From Aquificaceae bacterium (GTDB lineage Bacteria; Aquificota; Aquificia; Aquificales; Aquificaceae): a DNA stretch of 63,921 nucleotides. Positions 8,443 through 16,761 of the stretch are shown in pieces. Below the pieces are notes generated by a model, which ran no database searches, was not told where the DNA came from, and worked only from the letters and a program-made list of their open reading frames with translations. The translations under genes and the position numbers were made by a program. Every line of letters starts with the position of its first letter. The stretch's first letter is position 1. The DNA lies in the NCBI GenBank assembly GCA_027014155.1, contig JALWEG010000061.1, positions 1-63,921 on the forward strand, read 5' to 3'.

Positions 8443-8952
8443 AATTTTTTCCTAAAAACGGAGACTAATAGGAGAATAAGCAATTCTTATTTAAATAAGA
8501 TTGCCAAAATGATACCACAGGAAGATGTATATCAAAAAATAGCAAAAAAGCACTTTATTGAAAGCGTACTTCAACCAATTCAAGATGAAAGATTGCCATT
8601 AAGAATGGCAAATAGAGCAGTTTTATTCGCACAAAAAGACCAATTTCTTAAAGCATACACACTTATATACGAAGCTATTATAGGGTGTTTCTTGAATAGG
8701 AACGAATACAATCAGGCAAATTTTAGCAAAAAACAATCTATATACAATCAAGCCAAAGAAAGATTAAAAATCTTTTTAAATAAAAATTGTGAATTAATGG
8801 AGATATGGAAAAATATACAAAGTGTGAGGAACGCCATAGCTCATGGGGACAGTCTGGGTAAAAATGAGAATGTGCTGAAGGACAGACAACTTCTCAAGCA
8901 ATACGTTTATCAAGGAAGAGATTTGGTAGTAAAAATACTTGAAGCTCAATAA
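8419..8952 (+). pseudogene. Truncated HEPN-domain protein, likely remnant of a Csx1/Csm6-like CRISPR ancillary RNase
   Basis: An AT-rich open frame of 177 codons. Its first codons, from a TTG at 8419, lie inside the IS left-end hairpin, so the true N-terminus is missing or replaced. The C-terminal part reads FLKAYTLIYEAIIG and then IWKNIQSVRNAIAHGDS. R137-N138 to H142 form the R-x4-H motif of HEPN ribonucleases. In Csx1/Csm6 and related CRISPR proteins a HEPN domain follows an N-terminal CARF sensor of about 200 residues; no such domain is present. Beside a CRISPR array, the simplest reading is a 5' truncation by the insertion element. A small stand-alone HEPN toxin is the alternative. Confidence 0.5.
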
Positions 8953-9018
8953 ATATACCGTATTATGGCAACTGTTCGCAAATCCACTTCTATCTTAGAA
9001 TAGAATAATCTAACTGCC

Positions 9019-10725
9019 ATGAAAAACTACGACGTTGTGATAGTAGGCGGTGGTGGCGCGGGACTCAGGTGTGCCATAGAGGTGGCACAGGACGGCGAGC
9101 TTAAGGTTGCCTTGGTCTCAAAGGTCTATCCCACCCGCTCCCATACGGGGGCGGCGCAGGGAGGAATGAATGCCGCTCTTGCTGTTGCGGTAGCCGAGGA
9201 CAATCCCGAAACGCACGCCTTTGACACCATAAAAGGCTCGGACTACTTGGCAGACCAAGATGCGGTCTTCTTTATGACCCAAAACGCTCCCGAGATAATC
9301 TACGAGCTTGACCGCTGGGGAGTTCCCTTCTCAAGGACGGAGGAGGGCAAGATAGCTCAAAGACCCTTCGGCGGGGCTTCCTTTCCCAGAACGGTGTTTG
9401 CGGCGGACAAGACGGGACACGTTCTCTTGCATACATTGTTTGAGCAGGCTCTTGCAAGGGATAACATAGACTTCTACAACGAGTTTTTTCTCATAGACCT
9501 GATACGGGACGAGGAGAGAGTAAAGGGCGTTTCTATATACGACATAAAGAACGGAGAGGTTATAACCCTCGGAGCCAAGGCGGTGGTTCTTGCCACCGGG
9601 GGCTTTGCGAGGATTTACTGGTTCAGAAGCACCAACGCCATAGGCAACACCGGAGACGGGCAGGCGGTAGCTCTCAGAAATGGAGTTCCCTTAAAGGACA
9701 TAGAGTTTATCCAGTTCCACCCCACCGGGCTGGCGAAGACGGGAATACTGCTCTCGGAAGCCTGCAGGGGAGAGGGAGGTTATCTCGTGAACAAGCTGGG
9801 GGAGAGGTTCATGGAGAGATACGCTCCCCAAAAGATGGAGCTGGCACCCAGGGATATGGTATCAAGGGCGATAGAGTACGAGATTATGGAGGACAGGGGC
9901 TTCGGAAAGGGAGCGAGGGCTTACGTCCACCTTGACCTCAGGCACTTGGGAGAGCAGAAGATACTGGAAAGGCTGCCGCAGGTCAGACAGCTCGCCATAG
10001 ACTTTGAGGGCGTTGACCCCGTAAAAGACCCCGTTCCCATAAGACCCACCGCTCACTACTGCATGGGGGGCGTCCACGTCTCCGATTACAGAACATCCGA
10101 GACTCCCCTGAAGGGGCTTTACGCGGTGGGAGAGTGTGCCTGCGTATCCGTTCACGGGGCCAACAGGCTGGGGGGCAACTCCCTTACGGAGCTTATAGTC
10201 TTCGGCAAGTTCGCAGGGCAGGCAATAAGGCAGATGGTCAAGGACACACCCCGGCCGGAAATCTCCGAAGCCGAAAGGAGGAAGGGAGAGGAGTTCATAG
10301 AGTCCCTCATGAGACGCGAGGGCAAAGGGAGGCTTGCAGAGGTTCGCTCCGAGATGGGAGAGATAACCTGGGCCAAGATGGGAATATTCAGGGATGAAAA
10401 ATCCTTGAAGGAGGCTTACGAGGAGCTGTCCGAGCTTCTGCAAAGGTGGGAGAGCATTCCTGTGGTTGATAAATCAAAGGTCTTTAACACCAACCTGATA
10501 GAGCTTTTAGAACTCAGGAACATGTTGGAGCTGGCGAGGGCGGTCGCCTACGCCGCACTCCACAGAAAGGAGTCAAGGGGCGGACACACGAGGGAGGATT
10601 ATCCCAAGAGGGACGATGAGAACTTTCTAAAGCACTCCCTGCTCAGGTATTCGGGAGATAGGTTAGAGCTTGATTACATACCCGTGGTTATAACCGAATA
10701 CGAACCCCAGGAGAGGAAGTACTGA
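9019..10725 (+). CDS. sdhA: Succinate dehydrogenase/fumarate reductase flavoprotein subunit
   Basis: Catalytic FAD subunit of complex II or fumarate reductase, interconverting succinate and fumarate at the membrane; in Aquificales it serves the reductive TCA cycle. The protein is 568 aa. The N-terminal FAD fold is VIVGGGGAGLRCA. RSHTGAAQGGMNAAL contains the His that carries covalent FAD in this family. FIQFHPTGL and a HGANRLGGNSL segment form the active site and FAD cap region. The iron-sulfur subunit is not adjacent but lies at 25720-26403 on the other strand. The next gene starts inside the stop codon (TGATG). Confidence 0.95.
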   Translation: MKNYDVVIVGGGGAGLRCAIEVAQDGELKVALVSKVYPTRSHTGAAQGGMNAALAVAVAEDNPETHAFDTIKGSDYLADQDAVFFMTQNAPEIIYELDRWGVPFSRTEEGKIAQRPFGGASFPRTVFAADKTGHVLLHTLFEQALARDNIDFYNEFFLIDLIRDEERVKGVSIYDIKNGEVITLGAKAVVLATGGFARIYWFRSTNAIGNTGDGQAVALRNGVPLKDIEFIQFHPTGLAKTGILLSEACRGEGGYLVNKLGERFMERYAPQKMELAPRDMVSRAIEYEIMEDRGFGKGARAYVHLDLRHLGEQKILERLPQVRQLAIDFEGVDPVKDPVPIRPTAHYCMGGVHVSDYRTSETPLKGLYAVGECACVSVHGANRLGGNSLTELIVFGKFAGQAIRQMVKDTPRPEISEAERRKGEEFIESLMRREGKGRLAEVRSEMGEITWAKMGIFRDEKSLKEAYEELSELLQRWESIPVVDKSKVFNTNLIELLELRNMLELARAVAYAALHRKESRGGHTREDYPKRDDENFLKHSLLRYSGDRLELDYIPVVITEYEPQERKY

Positions 10726-11405
10726 TGTTCTTTTACGACGATAACGGCTCACAGAGGCTCTGGATACACCTGCACGGCTTTGCCACCGACGTGAGCGGCA
10801 GCAAGATAGCTCTGCTGAGGGAACGCTTTAAAGAGGAGAAAAGCTACTCCTTCTTTGCCATGGACATGGATTACCACACCCACACCACCTCGCAGGTTCT
10901 TGAGACCCTTGAGGCTTTGGTTTGCGGATTCTCAAGGAAGTATAAGGACATAGTTATGTGTGGCAGCTCCCACGGAGCTTACGTGTCTGCAAATTACGTA
11001 AGGTTCAGAGAGCTTTGCAACCTTAAAAGATTGGTTCTCTTAGCTCCCTCTTTCAGAACCCTTGACTTGATACTGACGGAGGTAGGGCAGGAGAGGGCAA
11101 AGCCTTGGCTGGAGGGGAAAGAACCCCTCAGACTTTTAGAGGGCGATGTGGAGATAGAGATAATTCCACAGTTCGCGCGGGACATAATTGAGAAGGGCTA
11201 CGAGGTTCTGCAAGAGGGCAAGGTAAACTTTCCCAAAAATCCCCCAGTTGAGATTCTCATAGTTCACGGCAAGTTTGACGAGGTGGTTCCGATAGAGGAC
11301 ACCTACGCGTTCGTTAAAGAGGTAAAGGTGGAGAGGTTCCTTGAGGTGGAGGACGACCACTCGTTATCTATGAACTTTGAGAGCTACATATCGGAGCTGG
11401 TATGA
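10725..11405 (+). CDS. Alpha/beta hydrolase (YqiA/UPF0227-like esterase)
   Basis: Putative serine esterase of 226 aa. LHGFATDVSGSK near the N-terminus gives the oxyanion region. GSSHGAYVS supplies the nucleophile Ser, HGKFDEVVP the acid Asp, and VEDDHSL the catalytic His, so the triad is complete. The short size and HGF...GS-HG pattern resemble the YqiA/UPF0227 group. Its start codon overlaps the sdhA stop by one base and its stop overlaps smpB, so it is in the same transcript. The substrate is unknown, and linkage to sdhA may be only genomic. Confidence 0.75.
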   Translation: MFFYDDNGSQRLWIHLHGFATDVSGSKIALLRERFKEEKSYSFFAMDMDYHTHTTSQVLETLEALVCGFSRKYKDIVMCGSSHGAYVSANYVRFRELCNLKRLVLLAPSFRTLDLILTEVGQERAKPWLEGKEPLRLLEGDVEIEIIPQFARDIIEKGYEVLQEGKVNFPKNPPVEILIVHGKFDEVVPIEDTYAFVKEVKVERFLEVEDDHSLSMNFESYISELV

Positions 11406-11872
11406 GAGGTTCTAAGATAGTGCCTATAGCCGAAAACAGAGAGGCTAAGGCCAGATACGAAATCCTTGAGAGGCTTGAGGCGGGAATAGTCCTTGAAGGT
11501 TCGGAGGTTAAAGCTCTGAGGAACAAGGTTAACGTGTCTTTTAAGGATAGCTTCGTGCGTATAGAGGGGGGCGAGGCGTGGCTTCACAACCTCTACATCG
11601 CTCCCTACCGCTACGCTTCCATAAAACCGCCGGACCCCCTGAGGAAACGCAAGCTCCTGCTCCACAAGAGGGAGATACTTCGGCTCTACGGCAAGGTTCA
11701 GGAGAAGGGACTTACCCTAATTCCCACGAGGCTTTACTTCAAAAACGGCAAGGTTAAGGTGGAGATTGCGCTCGTGAAGGGGAAAAAGCTCCACGACAGG
11801 AGGCAGGAGCTAAAGGAGAGGGCAATCAAGAGGGAGCTGGAGAGGGAATTCAAAGGAAAGCTCAAGCTATGA
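11402..11872 (+). CDS. smpB: SsrA-binding protein SmpB
   Basis: Partner of tmRNA in rescue of stalled ribosomes, 156 aa. Family landmarks are clear: PIAENREAKARYEI near the start, GIVLEGSEVKALR, then LHNLYIAPY, LHKREI, TLIPTRLYFKNGKVKVEIALVKGK split over the barrel, and a basic tail (KKLHDRRQELKERAIKREL) that enters the decoding centre. The start overlaps the preceding stop as ATGA. The ssrA gene itself is not in this window. Confidence 0.97.
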   Translation: MRGSKIVPIAENREAKARYEILERLEAGIVLEGSEVKALRNKVNVSFKDSFVRIEGGEAWLHNLYIAPYRYASIKPPDPLRKRKLLLHKREILRLYGKVQEKGLTLIPTRLYFKNGKVKVEIALVKGKKLHDRRQELKERAIKRELEREFKGKLKL

Positions 11873-12393
11873 AGGTGGTTATAACCTCGGAGCCGGGCGT
11901 GGGCAAGACCACCCTCGTGAAGAAGCTCGTTCAGCACTTGGGGGATAAGGCGGTAGGCTTTTGGACGGAGGAGGTCAGGGACAAAAAGAGCAAGAGAAGA
12001 ACGGGCTTTAAGGTGGTTTCCACCGAGGGCGACTCGGAGCTTTTTGCAAGCAAGTTCTTCAGGTCTAAGAGGCTGGTAGGCTCTTACGGAGTGAACGTGG
12101 AGAGGTTTGAGAAGGTGGCGCTGCCGGTGCTGGAGAAGGCTTTAAGGTCCAAAAGGAGCGTGGCGGTCATAGACGAGGTGGGCAAGATGGAGCTGTTTTC
12201 CAAGAGGTTCAGGGACTTGGTGAAGGCTCTGGTTCACCAACCCGGCAGAGACCTAATCCTGACCATTCCTTCCAGAGACGTTCACCCCCTCGTGGCTGAG
12301 ATAAGACGTCTGCCGGACGCGGTTCTCATAGAGCTGGACAGGGAGAACAGGGACTTTATGGATAGGGAAATCCTCGGGCTTATGAGAGGTTAA
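11869..12393 (+). CDS. THEP1-type nucleoside-triphosphatase
   Basis: P-loop NTPase of 174 aa related to the thermophilic THEP1/NTPase family, known mainly from thermophilic archaea and Aquifex. Walker A is SEPGVGKTTLVKKL near the N-terminus and Walker B is AVIDEVGKMELFS, which matches the family DExG(K)MEL pattern. It hydrolyses NTPs in vitro in characterised members; the cellular role is unresolved. It overlaps smpB by 4 nt and closes the sdhA-led operon, followed after a short gap by the sulfurtransferase gene. Confidence 0.88.
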   Translation: MKVVITSEPGVGKTTLVKKLVQHLGDKAVGFWTEEVRDKKSKRRTGFKVVSTEGDSELFASKFFRSKRLVGSYGVNVERFEKVALPVLEKALRSKRSVAVIDEVGKMELFSKRFRDLVKALVHQPGRDLILTIPSRDVHPLVAEIRRLPDAVLIELDRENRDFMDREILGLMRG

Positions 12394-12414
12394 ATTATAA
12401 AGGGGGATATAGGT

Positions 12415-13326
12415 ATGCTAAAGGTTCTCTTGGCGGTTTTGGTTTTCAGCTTGAGCTCTTTCTCTCTTCCCAAGCTTCTGAGTCCGGAGAGATTGAGCAA
12501 GGAGCTGGGCAGGGACAATCTGGTGATACTGGAGTTTTCCGATACCCAGAGCTACATCATGGAGGGACACATTCCCGGAGCGGTTCTTACGGAGAAGGAA
12601 GAGTGGCGCATGATGGACAAAAAGAGCGGTGCTCTGGTTCACAGGGACATCGGATACTACGAGGAGAAGTTCAGGAGTTGGGGCATATCCAAAGACACGG
12701 ACGTGGTCATATACTACAAGGGAAACCAGACGAACGAGATACTGGGAGCGGTTTACGCCTACTGGCTGTTTCACTACTTAGGACACAAGAGGGTAAGTAT
12801 GCTGGACGGCGGTTGGAAGGCGTGGGTTGAGAAAAACCTACCGGTTGACTTTGAGGACCCCAAACCCAAAAAGGGAAGCTTCAAAGCTCGGGTTAACGAG
12901 CACCTGAAGATAGACTGGAAATACCTCAAGGAGAGTATAGGTAAGAGGCCAATAATAGACGGCAGACCCGTGGGGCACTACTTTGGAATTACCAAGTTCC
13001 CCGCGGCCAAGAAGTTCGGCCACGTTCCCTGTTCCGTTGCCTTCCCGTGGGAGTGGTGGGTCAAGAAGGATGAAAGGACTGGCAAGCTCTACATAGAGTT
13101 CCCCTTTTACGCGGAAGCGTTCTTTAAGAATCAAGGCATAGGCAAAAAGGACGAGGTCTTACTCTTTTGCTTCGGAGGAACCGGTGCGGCCTTCGTTTAC
13201 ATGGTTATGGACATGCTCGGCTACGAAGGTATGCGGGTTTACGATGCCTCAAAGAGGGAGTGGGAATACCTGAACCTTCCCCTAAACAGGTTCGTGTGGG
13301 AAACCTTTAAGGACTGCAAACCCTAA
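12415..13326 (+). CDS. Exported two-domain rhodanese (thiosulfate/3-mercaptopyruvate sulfurtransferase)
   Basis: Tandem rhodanese of 303 aa with an N-terminal signal peptide (MLKVLLAVLVFSLSSFSLP), so probably periplasmic. The first domain is inactive-like (EFSDTQSYIMEGHIPGAVLT; GGWKAW). The second has the catalytic loop LLFCFGGTGAAF, with Cys in the CxGGxGA context typical of sulfurtransferases. It moves a sulfane sulfur from thiosulfate or mercaptopyruvate to a thiol acceptor, fitting a sulfur-oxidising lifestyle. GGGGG lies just upstream of the ATG at 12415. It converges with the GGDEF-EAL gene, overlapping by 4 nt. Confidence 0.85.
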   Translation: MLKVLLAVLVFSLSSFSLPKLLSPERLSKELGRDNLVILEFSDTQSYIMEGHIPGAVLTEKEEWRMMDKKSGALVHRDIGYYEEKFRSWGISKDTDVVIYYKGNQTNEILGAVYAYWLFHYLGHKRVSMLDGGWKAWVEKNLPVDFEDPKPKKGSFKARVNEHLKIDWKYLKESIGKRPIIDGRPVGHYFGITKFPAAKKFGHVPCSVAFPWEWWVKKDERTGKLYIEFPFYAEAFFKNQGIGKKDEVLLFCFGGTGAAFVYMVMDMLGYEGMRVYDASKREWEYLNLPLNRFVWETFKDCKP

Positions 13327-15800
13327 GAAATCAGGTCTATAAAGTCCTCAACGGGCATAGGTTGATAGAAGAGGTATCCCTGCTGCATATCGCAGCCCAG
13401 TTCTCTGAGTATATCCATCTGAACTTCTGTCTCCACACCTTCTGCTATCGTCTCCATATCCAAGGCGTGGGACATATCTATTATGGTCTTTACGATGGCC
13501 TCGTCTTTGTCGTCGTAGGGCATGTCTCTGACGTAGGATATATCTATCTTCACCCTGTCAAGGGGAAAGAGGCGCAGGTAATTTAAGGAAGAGTATCCCG
13601 TTCCGAAGTCGTCTATGGCCAGCTTAAAGCCGAAGCTCTTCAGTTTCAGCAGAAGCTTCAGGGCTTCTTTCTCGTCCCTTACAAACACGTTCTCCGTTAT
13701 CTCCAAGGTTATCCTTCCGGGGTCTATCCTCAGCTCACGGCAGATAGACGTAATTCTGTCGTAAAAGTCCTTAGACATCAGTTGCACCGGCGAGACGTTA
13801 ACCGAAAGCTCTAAGCCGTCCTTCAGCTTCTTAAGGAGCTCCCCCGACTTACGCATTACGCCGTCGCCGACTCTGTTTATGAGCTTGGTATCTTCCAAAA
13901 TGGGTATGAACTTGGCGGGTGATACGAGACCCAGGTCCTCGCTGTTCCACCGCAGAAGAACCTCCGCACCTACAATCTCCCTGGTCTTGGTATCAACGTA
14001 AGGCTGCAGGTATATGACGAACTCGTCCCTGTCCGCGGCCTTGAGCAGGTGTTTGGAAAGGAGCATGAATTCCACGGCCTTGGTGTTCATATCGGGAGCG
14101 TAGAACTGGTAGTTGTTCCTGCCCAGCTCTTTGGCCTGTATCAGAGCGAGTTCCGCATTCTTCATAAGGGTTGAGGCTTCCTCTCCATCTTCGGGATACT
14201 TGGATACACCTATGCTGGCGGTTATAACTACGTCCTCCTCTCCCAGCTTTATGGGACGGGAAATTTCCTGTAGAAGTTCCTCCAAGAAGAGGGTTATGGC
14301 CTCCTCCGTGTCCTGAGCTATCAGGAGTGCGAACTCGTCGCTCCCGAGCCGTGCGGCTAAGGAATCACTATCTAAGATTGAGCTAATCCTGCTCGCTATC
14401 TCCTTCAATACCTCGTCGCCCACGTAAGGGGAGTAGGTCTCGTTCAGGAACTTGAGCCTGTCCAAGTCCATTATGGCTATACCGAAGGGTTTGTGCCTGC
14501 TTTTTAGAATCTCCGAGAGCCTCTCCATAAATAGGTTCCTGTTCGGAAGACCTGTCAGAGTGTCGTAGTAGGCGAGCCTGTATATCCTGTCCTCGTATAT
14601 CTTAGACTCGGTGATGTCTTTGCCCGTAGAGATGAACTTAACTATGTTTCCGTCTTTATCCCTAACCGGCGTTATGGTCTGGTCTAAGTAGAATATCTCC
14701 CCGTCCTTTCTTCTGTTTATGAAGATAGACCTGTAAGGCTTGCCCGAGAGTATGCTCTTCCAGAGGTTCTCAAAGAACTTTATGTTATGCCTACCCGACT
14801 TCCATATACGGGGCGTGTTGCCCACTATCTCCTCTCTGGAAAAGCCCGTTATCTTCTCCACGGCCCTGTTTACGTACTCTATCCTACCGCTCCTGTCCGC
14901 TATCACCACCCAGTCCGGAGTTTGCTCTATGGCTATGCTCAAGTTCTCAAGCTTTTCCTCGTAGACCTTATGCTTTATTATGCTGGCTATGGTCTTGCAC
15001 ACCGCCTCAAGGAAGCTTACCTCGTACTGGGAATAAGGGTGTCCCGGTTTCAGGTACAGGCTGAGGACTCCCACCAGCTCCCTTTCAAAGATTATGGGCA
15101 AGGCGTAATGTCCGTGGTCTGCCATGCCCTCAAACCTTATCTCGTGTTCGTGGTTTACGTGGTTCACGAATACCAGCGAACCCCTCTGTGCCGCCTTCCC
15201 GCATATACACTTTCCGAGTTCTAAGCTGCCGCAGGTTTGAATTATGTAAGGTGGCATATTCCTGTGGGCGGCCATCTTGAGCCTGTTGGATTTCTTATCA
15301 AATAGGAAGATAACTCCCGCTCCACCCTCAGGCAGCCAGGGAGCCTGCAAGAGCCTGTCCAGTATGTCCTGAATGACCTCCTTGAGAGGTTTGTCTTGGA
15401 AGGCCACCTCCAGTATGCCGTTCATTATCCTTTGACACTCTAAAGTGGTTCCCATAATCTCCGCATCGCAGGTCTTGGTCAATATGGAGAAGGCGAACAC
15501 CTTTCCTTCCACAGAAATGCGCACCAGCTCCTCTTTGACCTCTATATAACTCTTACCGTCTGGGGATTGAAATCTGTAGGTTAGACTGACGTTGTCCCGT
15601 CCGTTGAGAAAGTCTGCCACGGCTTGCTTGTACGAGGAGATGTCTTCTTTGTGAATCTTCCTCTCCCAACTGCTTTCCTTTAGAACCTGAGATTCTATGG
15701 ATATGAAGCTCTCCTCGCTGAGGTTGAGTACGCGTATGACGCCCCTGTCAAAGTCCCTCAGCAGGTAAACCCCGAAACCTTTGCCCCTTTCCTGAGCCAT
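13323..15800 (-). CDS. GAF-PAS-GGDEF-EAL cyclic-di-GMP signalling protein
   Basis: Large soluble sensor of 825 aa that makes or degrades cyclic di-GMP. Order: N-terminal PAS-like segment, GAF domain (about 120-290), PAS domain (about 300-420, VNRAVEKITGFSREEIVG), GGDEF domain with signature RLGSDEFALL, and EAL domain (about 590-825). GSDEF departs from GGDEF, which often lowers cyclase activity. The EAL part keeps EVLLRW, EITENVF, DDFGTGYSS, AEGVET and QGYLFYQP, so phosphodiesterase activity looks likely. No transmembrane segments are seen. The GAF domain contains GKCICGKAA, a Cys pair that could be redox active. Confidence 0.9.
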   Translation of the reverse strand: MAQERGKGFGVYLLRDFDRGVIRVLNLSEESFISIESQVLKESSWERKIHKEDISSYKQAVADFLNGRDNVSLTYRFQSPDGKSYIEVKEELVRISVEGKVFAFSILTKTCDAEIMGTTLECQRIMNGILEVAFQDKPLKEVIQDILDRLLQAPWLPEGGAGVIFLFDKKSNRLKMAAHRNMPPYIIQTCGSLELGKCICGKAAQRGSLVFVNHVNHEHEIRFEGMADHGHYALPIIFERELVGVLSLYLKPGHPYSQYEVSFLEAVCKTIASIIKHKVYEEKLENLSIAIEQTPDWVVIADRSGRIEYVNRAVEKITGFSREEIVGNTPRIWKSGRHNIKFFENLWKSILSGKPYRSIFINRRKDGEIFYLDQTITPVRDKDGNIVKFISTGKDITESKIYEDRIYRLAYYDTLTGLPNRNLFMERLSEILKSRHKPFGIAIMDLDRLKFLNETYSPYVGDEVLKEIASRISSILDSDSLAARLGSDEFALLIAQDTEEAITLFLEELLQEISRPIKLGEEDVVITASIGVSKYPEDGEEASTLMKNAELALIQAKELGRNNYQFYAPDMNTKAVEFMLLSKHLLKAADRDEFVIYLQPYVDTKTREIVGAEVLLRWNSEDLGLVSPAKFIPILEDTKLINRVGDGVMRKSGELLKKLKDGLELSVNVSPVQLMSKDFYDRITSICRELRIDPGRITLEITENVFVRDEKEALKLLLKLKSFGFKLAIDDFGTGYSSLNYLRLFPLDRVKIDISYVRDMPYDDKDEAIVKTIIDMSHALDMETIAEGVETEVQMDILRELGCDMQQGYLFYQPMPVEDFIDLIS

Positions 15801-15907
15801 TTTTTCCTATAGTTATGAATGTAAGGTTAATATCCTTCTTGAGCTACTTTTGTTTCAAATCTCTTATGGGGTTATAAGCATTGATAAGTGCCCTCACTCA
15901 GGCCTTC

Positions 15908-15935
15908 TTGACTTTTCCGTTTTAGAGGGTATAAT
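15908..15935 (+). promoter_or_regulatory. Promoter of tRNA-Glu (and possibly modABC)
   Basis: TTGACT (15908-15913), 16-bp spacer, TATAAT (15930-15935). The expected start near 15942 lies 13 bp before the tRNA. ModA begins only 15 bp after the tRNA, so the mod operon may be read from here. Confidence 0.7.
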
Positions 15936-15954
15936 ATTCCTCGTTTTGGTAGCA

Positions 15955-16029
15955 GCCCCCATCGTCTAGCCCGGCCTAGGACGCCGGCCTTTCACGCCGG
16001 AAACGCGGGTTCGAATCCCGCTGGGGGTG
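15955..16029 (+). tRNA. tRNA-Glu (UUC anticodon)
   Basis: 75-nt cloverleaf. Acceptor arms GCCCCCA and TGGGGGT (first pair G-U), anticodon stem CCGGC/GCCGG with loop CTTTCAC giving anticodon TTC, and T arm CGCGGGTTCGAATCCCG. The discriminator is G and CCA is not encoded. Confidence 0.95.
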
Positions 16030-16044
16030 CTTTAAAATTTTTTC

Positions 16045-16761
16045 ATGCTTTTCCCTCTCGTTTTACTGCTTACCCTGAGCCTTTCCTTTGGCCAAACCCT
16101 CTACGTAGCCGCAGCGTCAAGCCTTCAGAGGTTAATGCCACAGCTGGTAGAGGAGTTTAAGTCCTACTACCCGGGAGTAAAGGTTAAGGTTTCCTTTGCC
16201 TCCTCGGGACACCTTTACGCTCAGATAGCCGGAGGCGCGCCTTACCACGTTTTCGTGTCCGCAGACAGCTTTTATACGAAGAAACTTATCAGACGCAAGA
16301 AGGCTCTAAAGGACTCCTACACCGAGTACGCCAAAGGTCTTTTGGCCCTTTATGGAAACCTTAAGGGTAGTGATATAAAGCGAACGCTTGAGGAGGCCAA
16401 GAGGGTGGCCGTAGCTAACCCGAGACATGCGCCCTACGGGAAGGCCGCTGTGCAGGCTTTGAAAAGTTTGGGACTTTACGAGAGGCTCAGGAGGAAGCTG
16501 GTTTACGGAGCTAACGTTTCTCAAGCGCTGCAGTTCGTTCACTCGGGTGGAGCAGATGTGGGTATAGTCGCCCTGTCTCTGGTAGTCGGCAGGGATAGGT
16601 ACATAACCCTGTCTGAAGAACTCTACAGGCCGGTAATTCACTCGGCCGTGATTACTCTCAAGGGCAAAGACAGCGAACCCGCTAAGGAGTTCATAAACTT
16701 TTTAACTTCCCAGAAGGCTAAGGAAGTTCTAAAGAGGTTCGGGTTCAAGGTAGAATGGTAG
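16045..16761 (+). CDS. modA: Molybdate ABC transporter substrate-binding protein
   Basis: Periplasmic molybdate/tungstate-binding protein, 238 aa. The signal peptide is MLFPLVLLLTLSLSFGQ. The mature part opens LYVAAASSLQRLMPQLVEEF, the ModA signature, followed by SFASSGHLYAQI and the oxyanion-binding Ser positions. The ATG is 15 bp after tRNA-Glu and no strong Shine-Dalgarno is seen. It overlaps modB by 7 nt. Confidence 0.94.
   Translation: MLFPLVLLLTLSLSFGQTLYVAAASSLQRLMPQLVEEFKSYYPGVKVKVSFASSGHLYAQIAGGAPYHVFVSADSFYTKKLIRRKKALKDSYTEYAKGLLALYGNLKGSDIKRTLEEAKRVAVANPRHAPYGKAAVQALKSLGLYERLRRKLVYGANVSQALQFVHSGGADVGIVALSLVVGRDRYITLSEELYRPVIHSAVITLKGKDSEPAKEFINFLTSQKAKEVLKRFGFKVEW

Larger units (their letters stand above)
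6694..8444 (-). mobile_element. IS200/IS605-family insertion sequence (tnpA + tnpB)
   Basis: An element carrying a Y1 HUH transposase (tnpA) and a TnpB nuclease, both complete and in one operon. Subterminal hairpins are present at both ends: 8403-8442 (left end) and 6720-6739 (right end). Members of this family lack terminal inverted repeats and target duplications. The octamer GACGCAAA occurs near both proposed ends (6694-6701 and 8437-8444). I use these as approximate limits; the exact cleavage sites are not determined. The element lies between the CRISPR trailer and a truncated HEPN gene. Confidence 0.8.

Noticed and set aside
3769-8952. Cas1, Cas2 or interference genes flanking the array
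   Set aside because: Both flanks were read through: dnaJ on the left; the IS element, the HEPN remnant and sdhA on the right. None is a cas core gene.
9862-10443. 193-codon minus-strand frame inside sdhA
   Set aside because: Antisense shadow of a GC-rich conserved gene; the plus strand has an unambiguous product.
14787-15224. 145-codon plus-strand frame inside the GGDEF-EAL gene
   Set aside because: Antisense shadow; no motif and no ribosome binding site.
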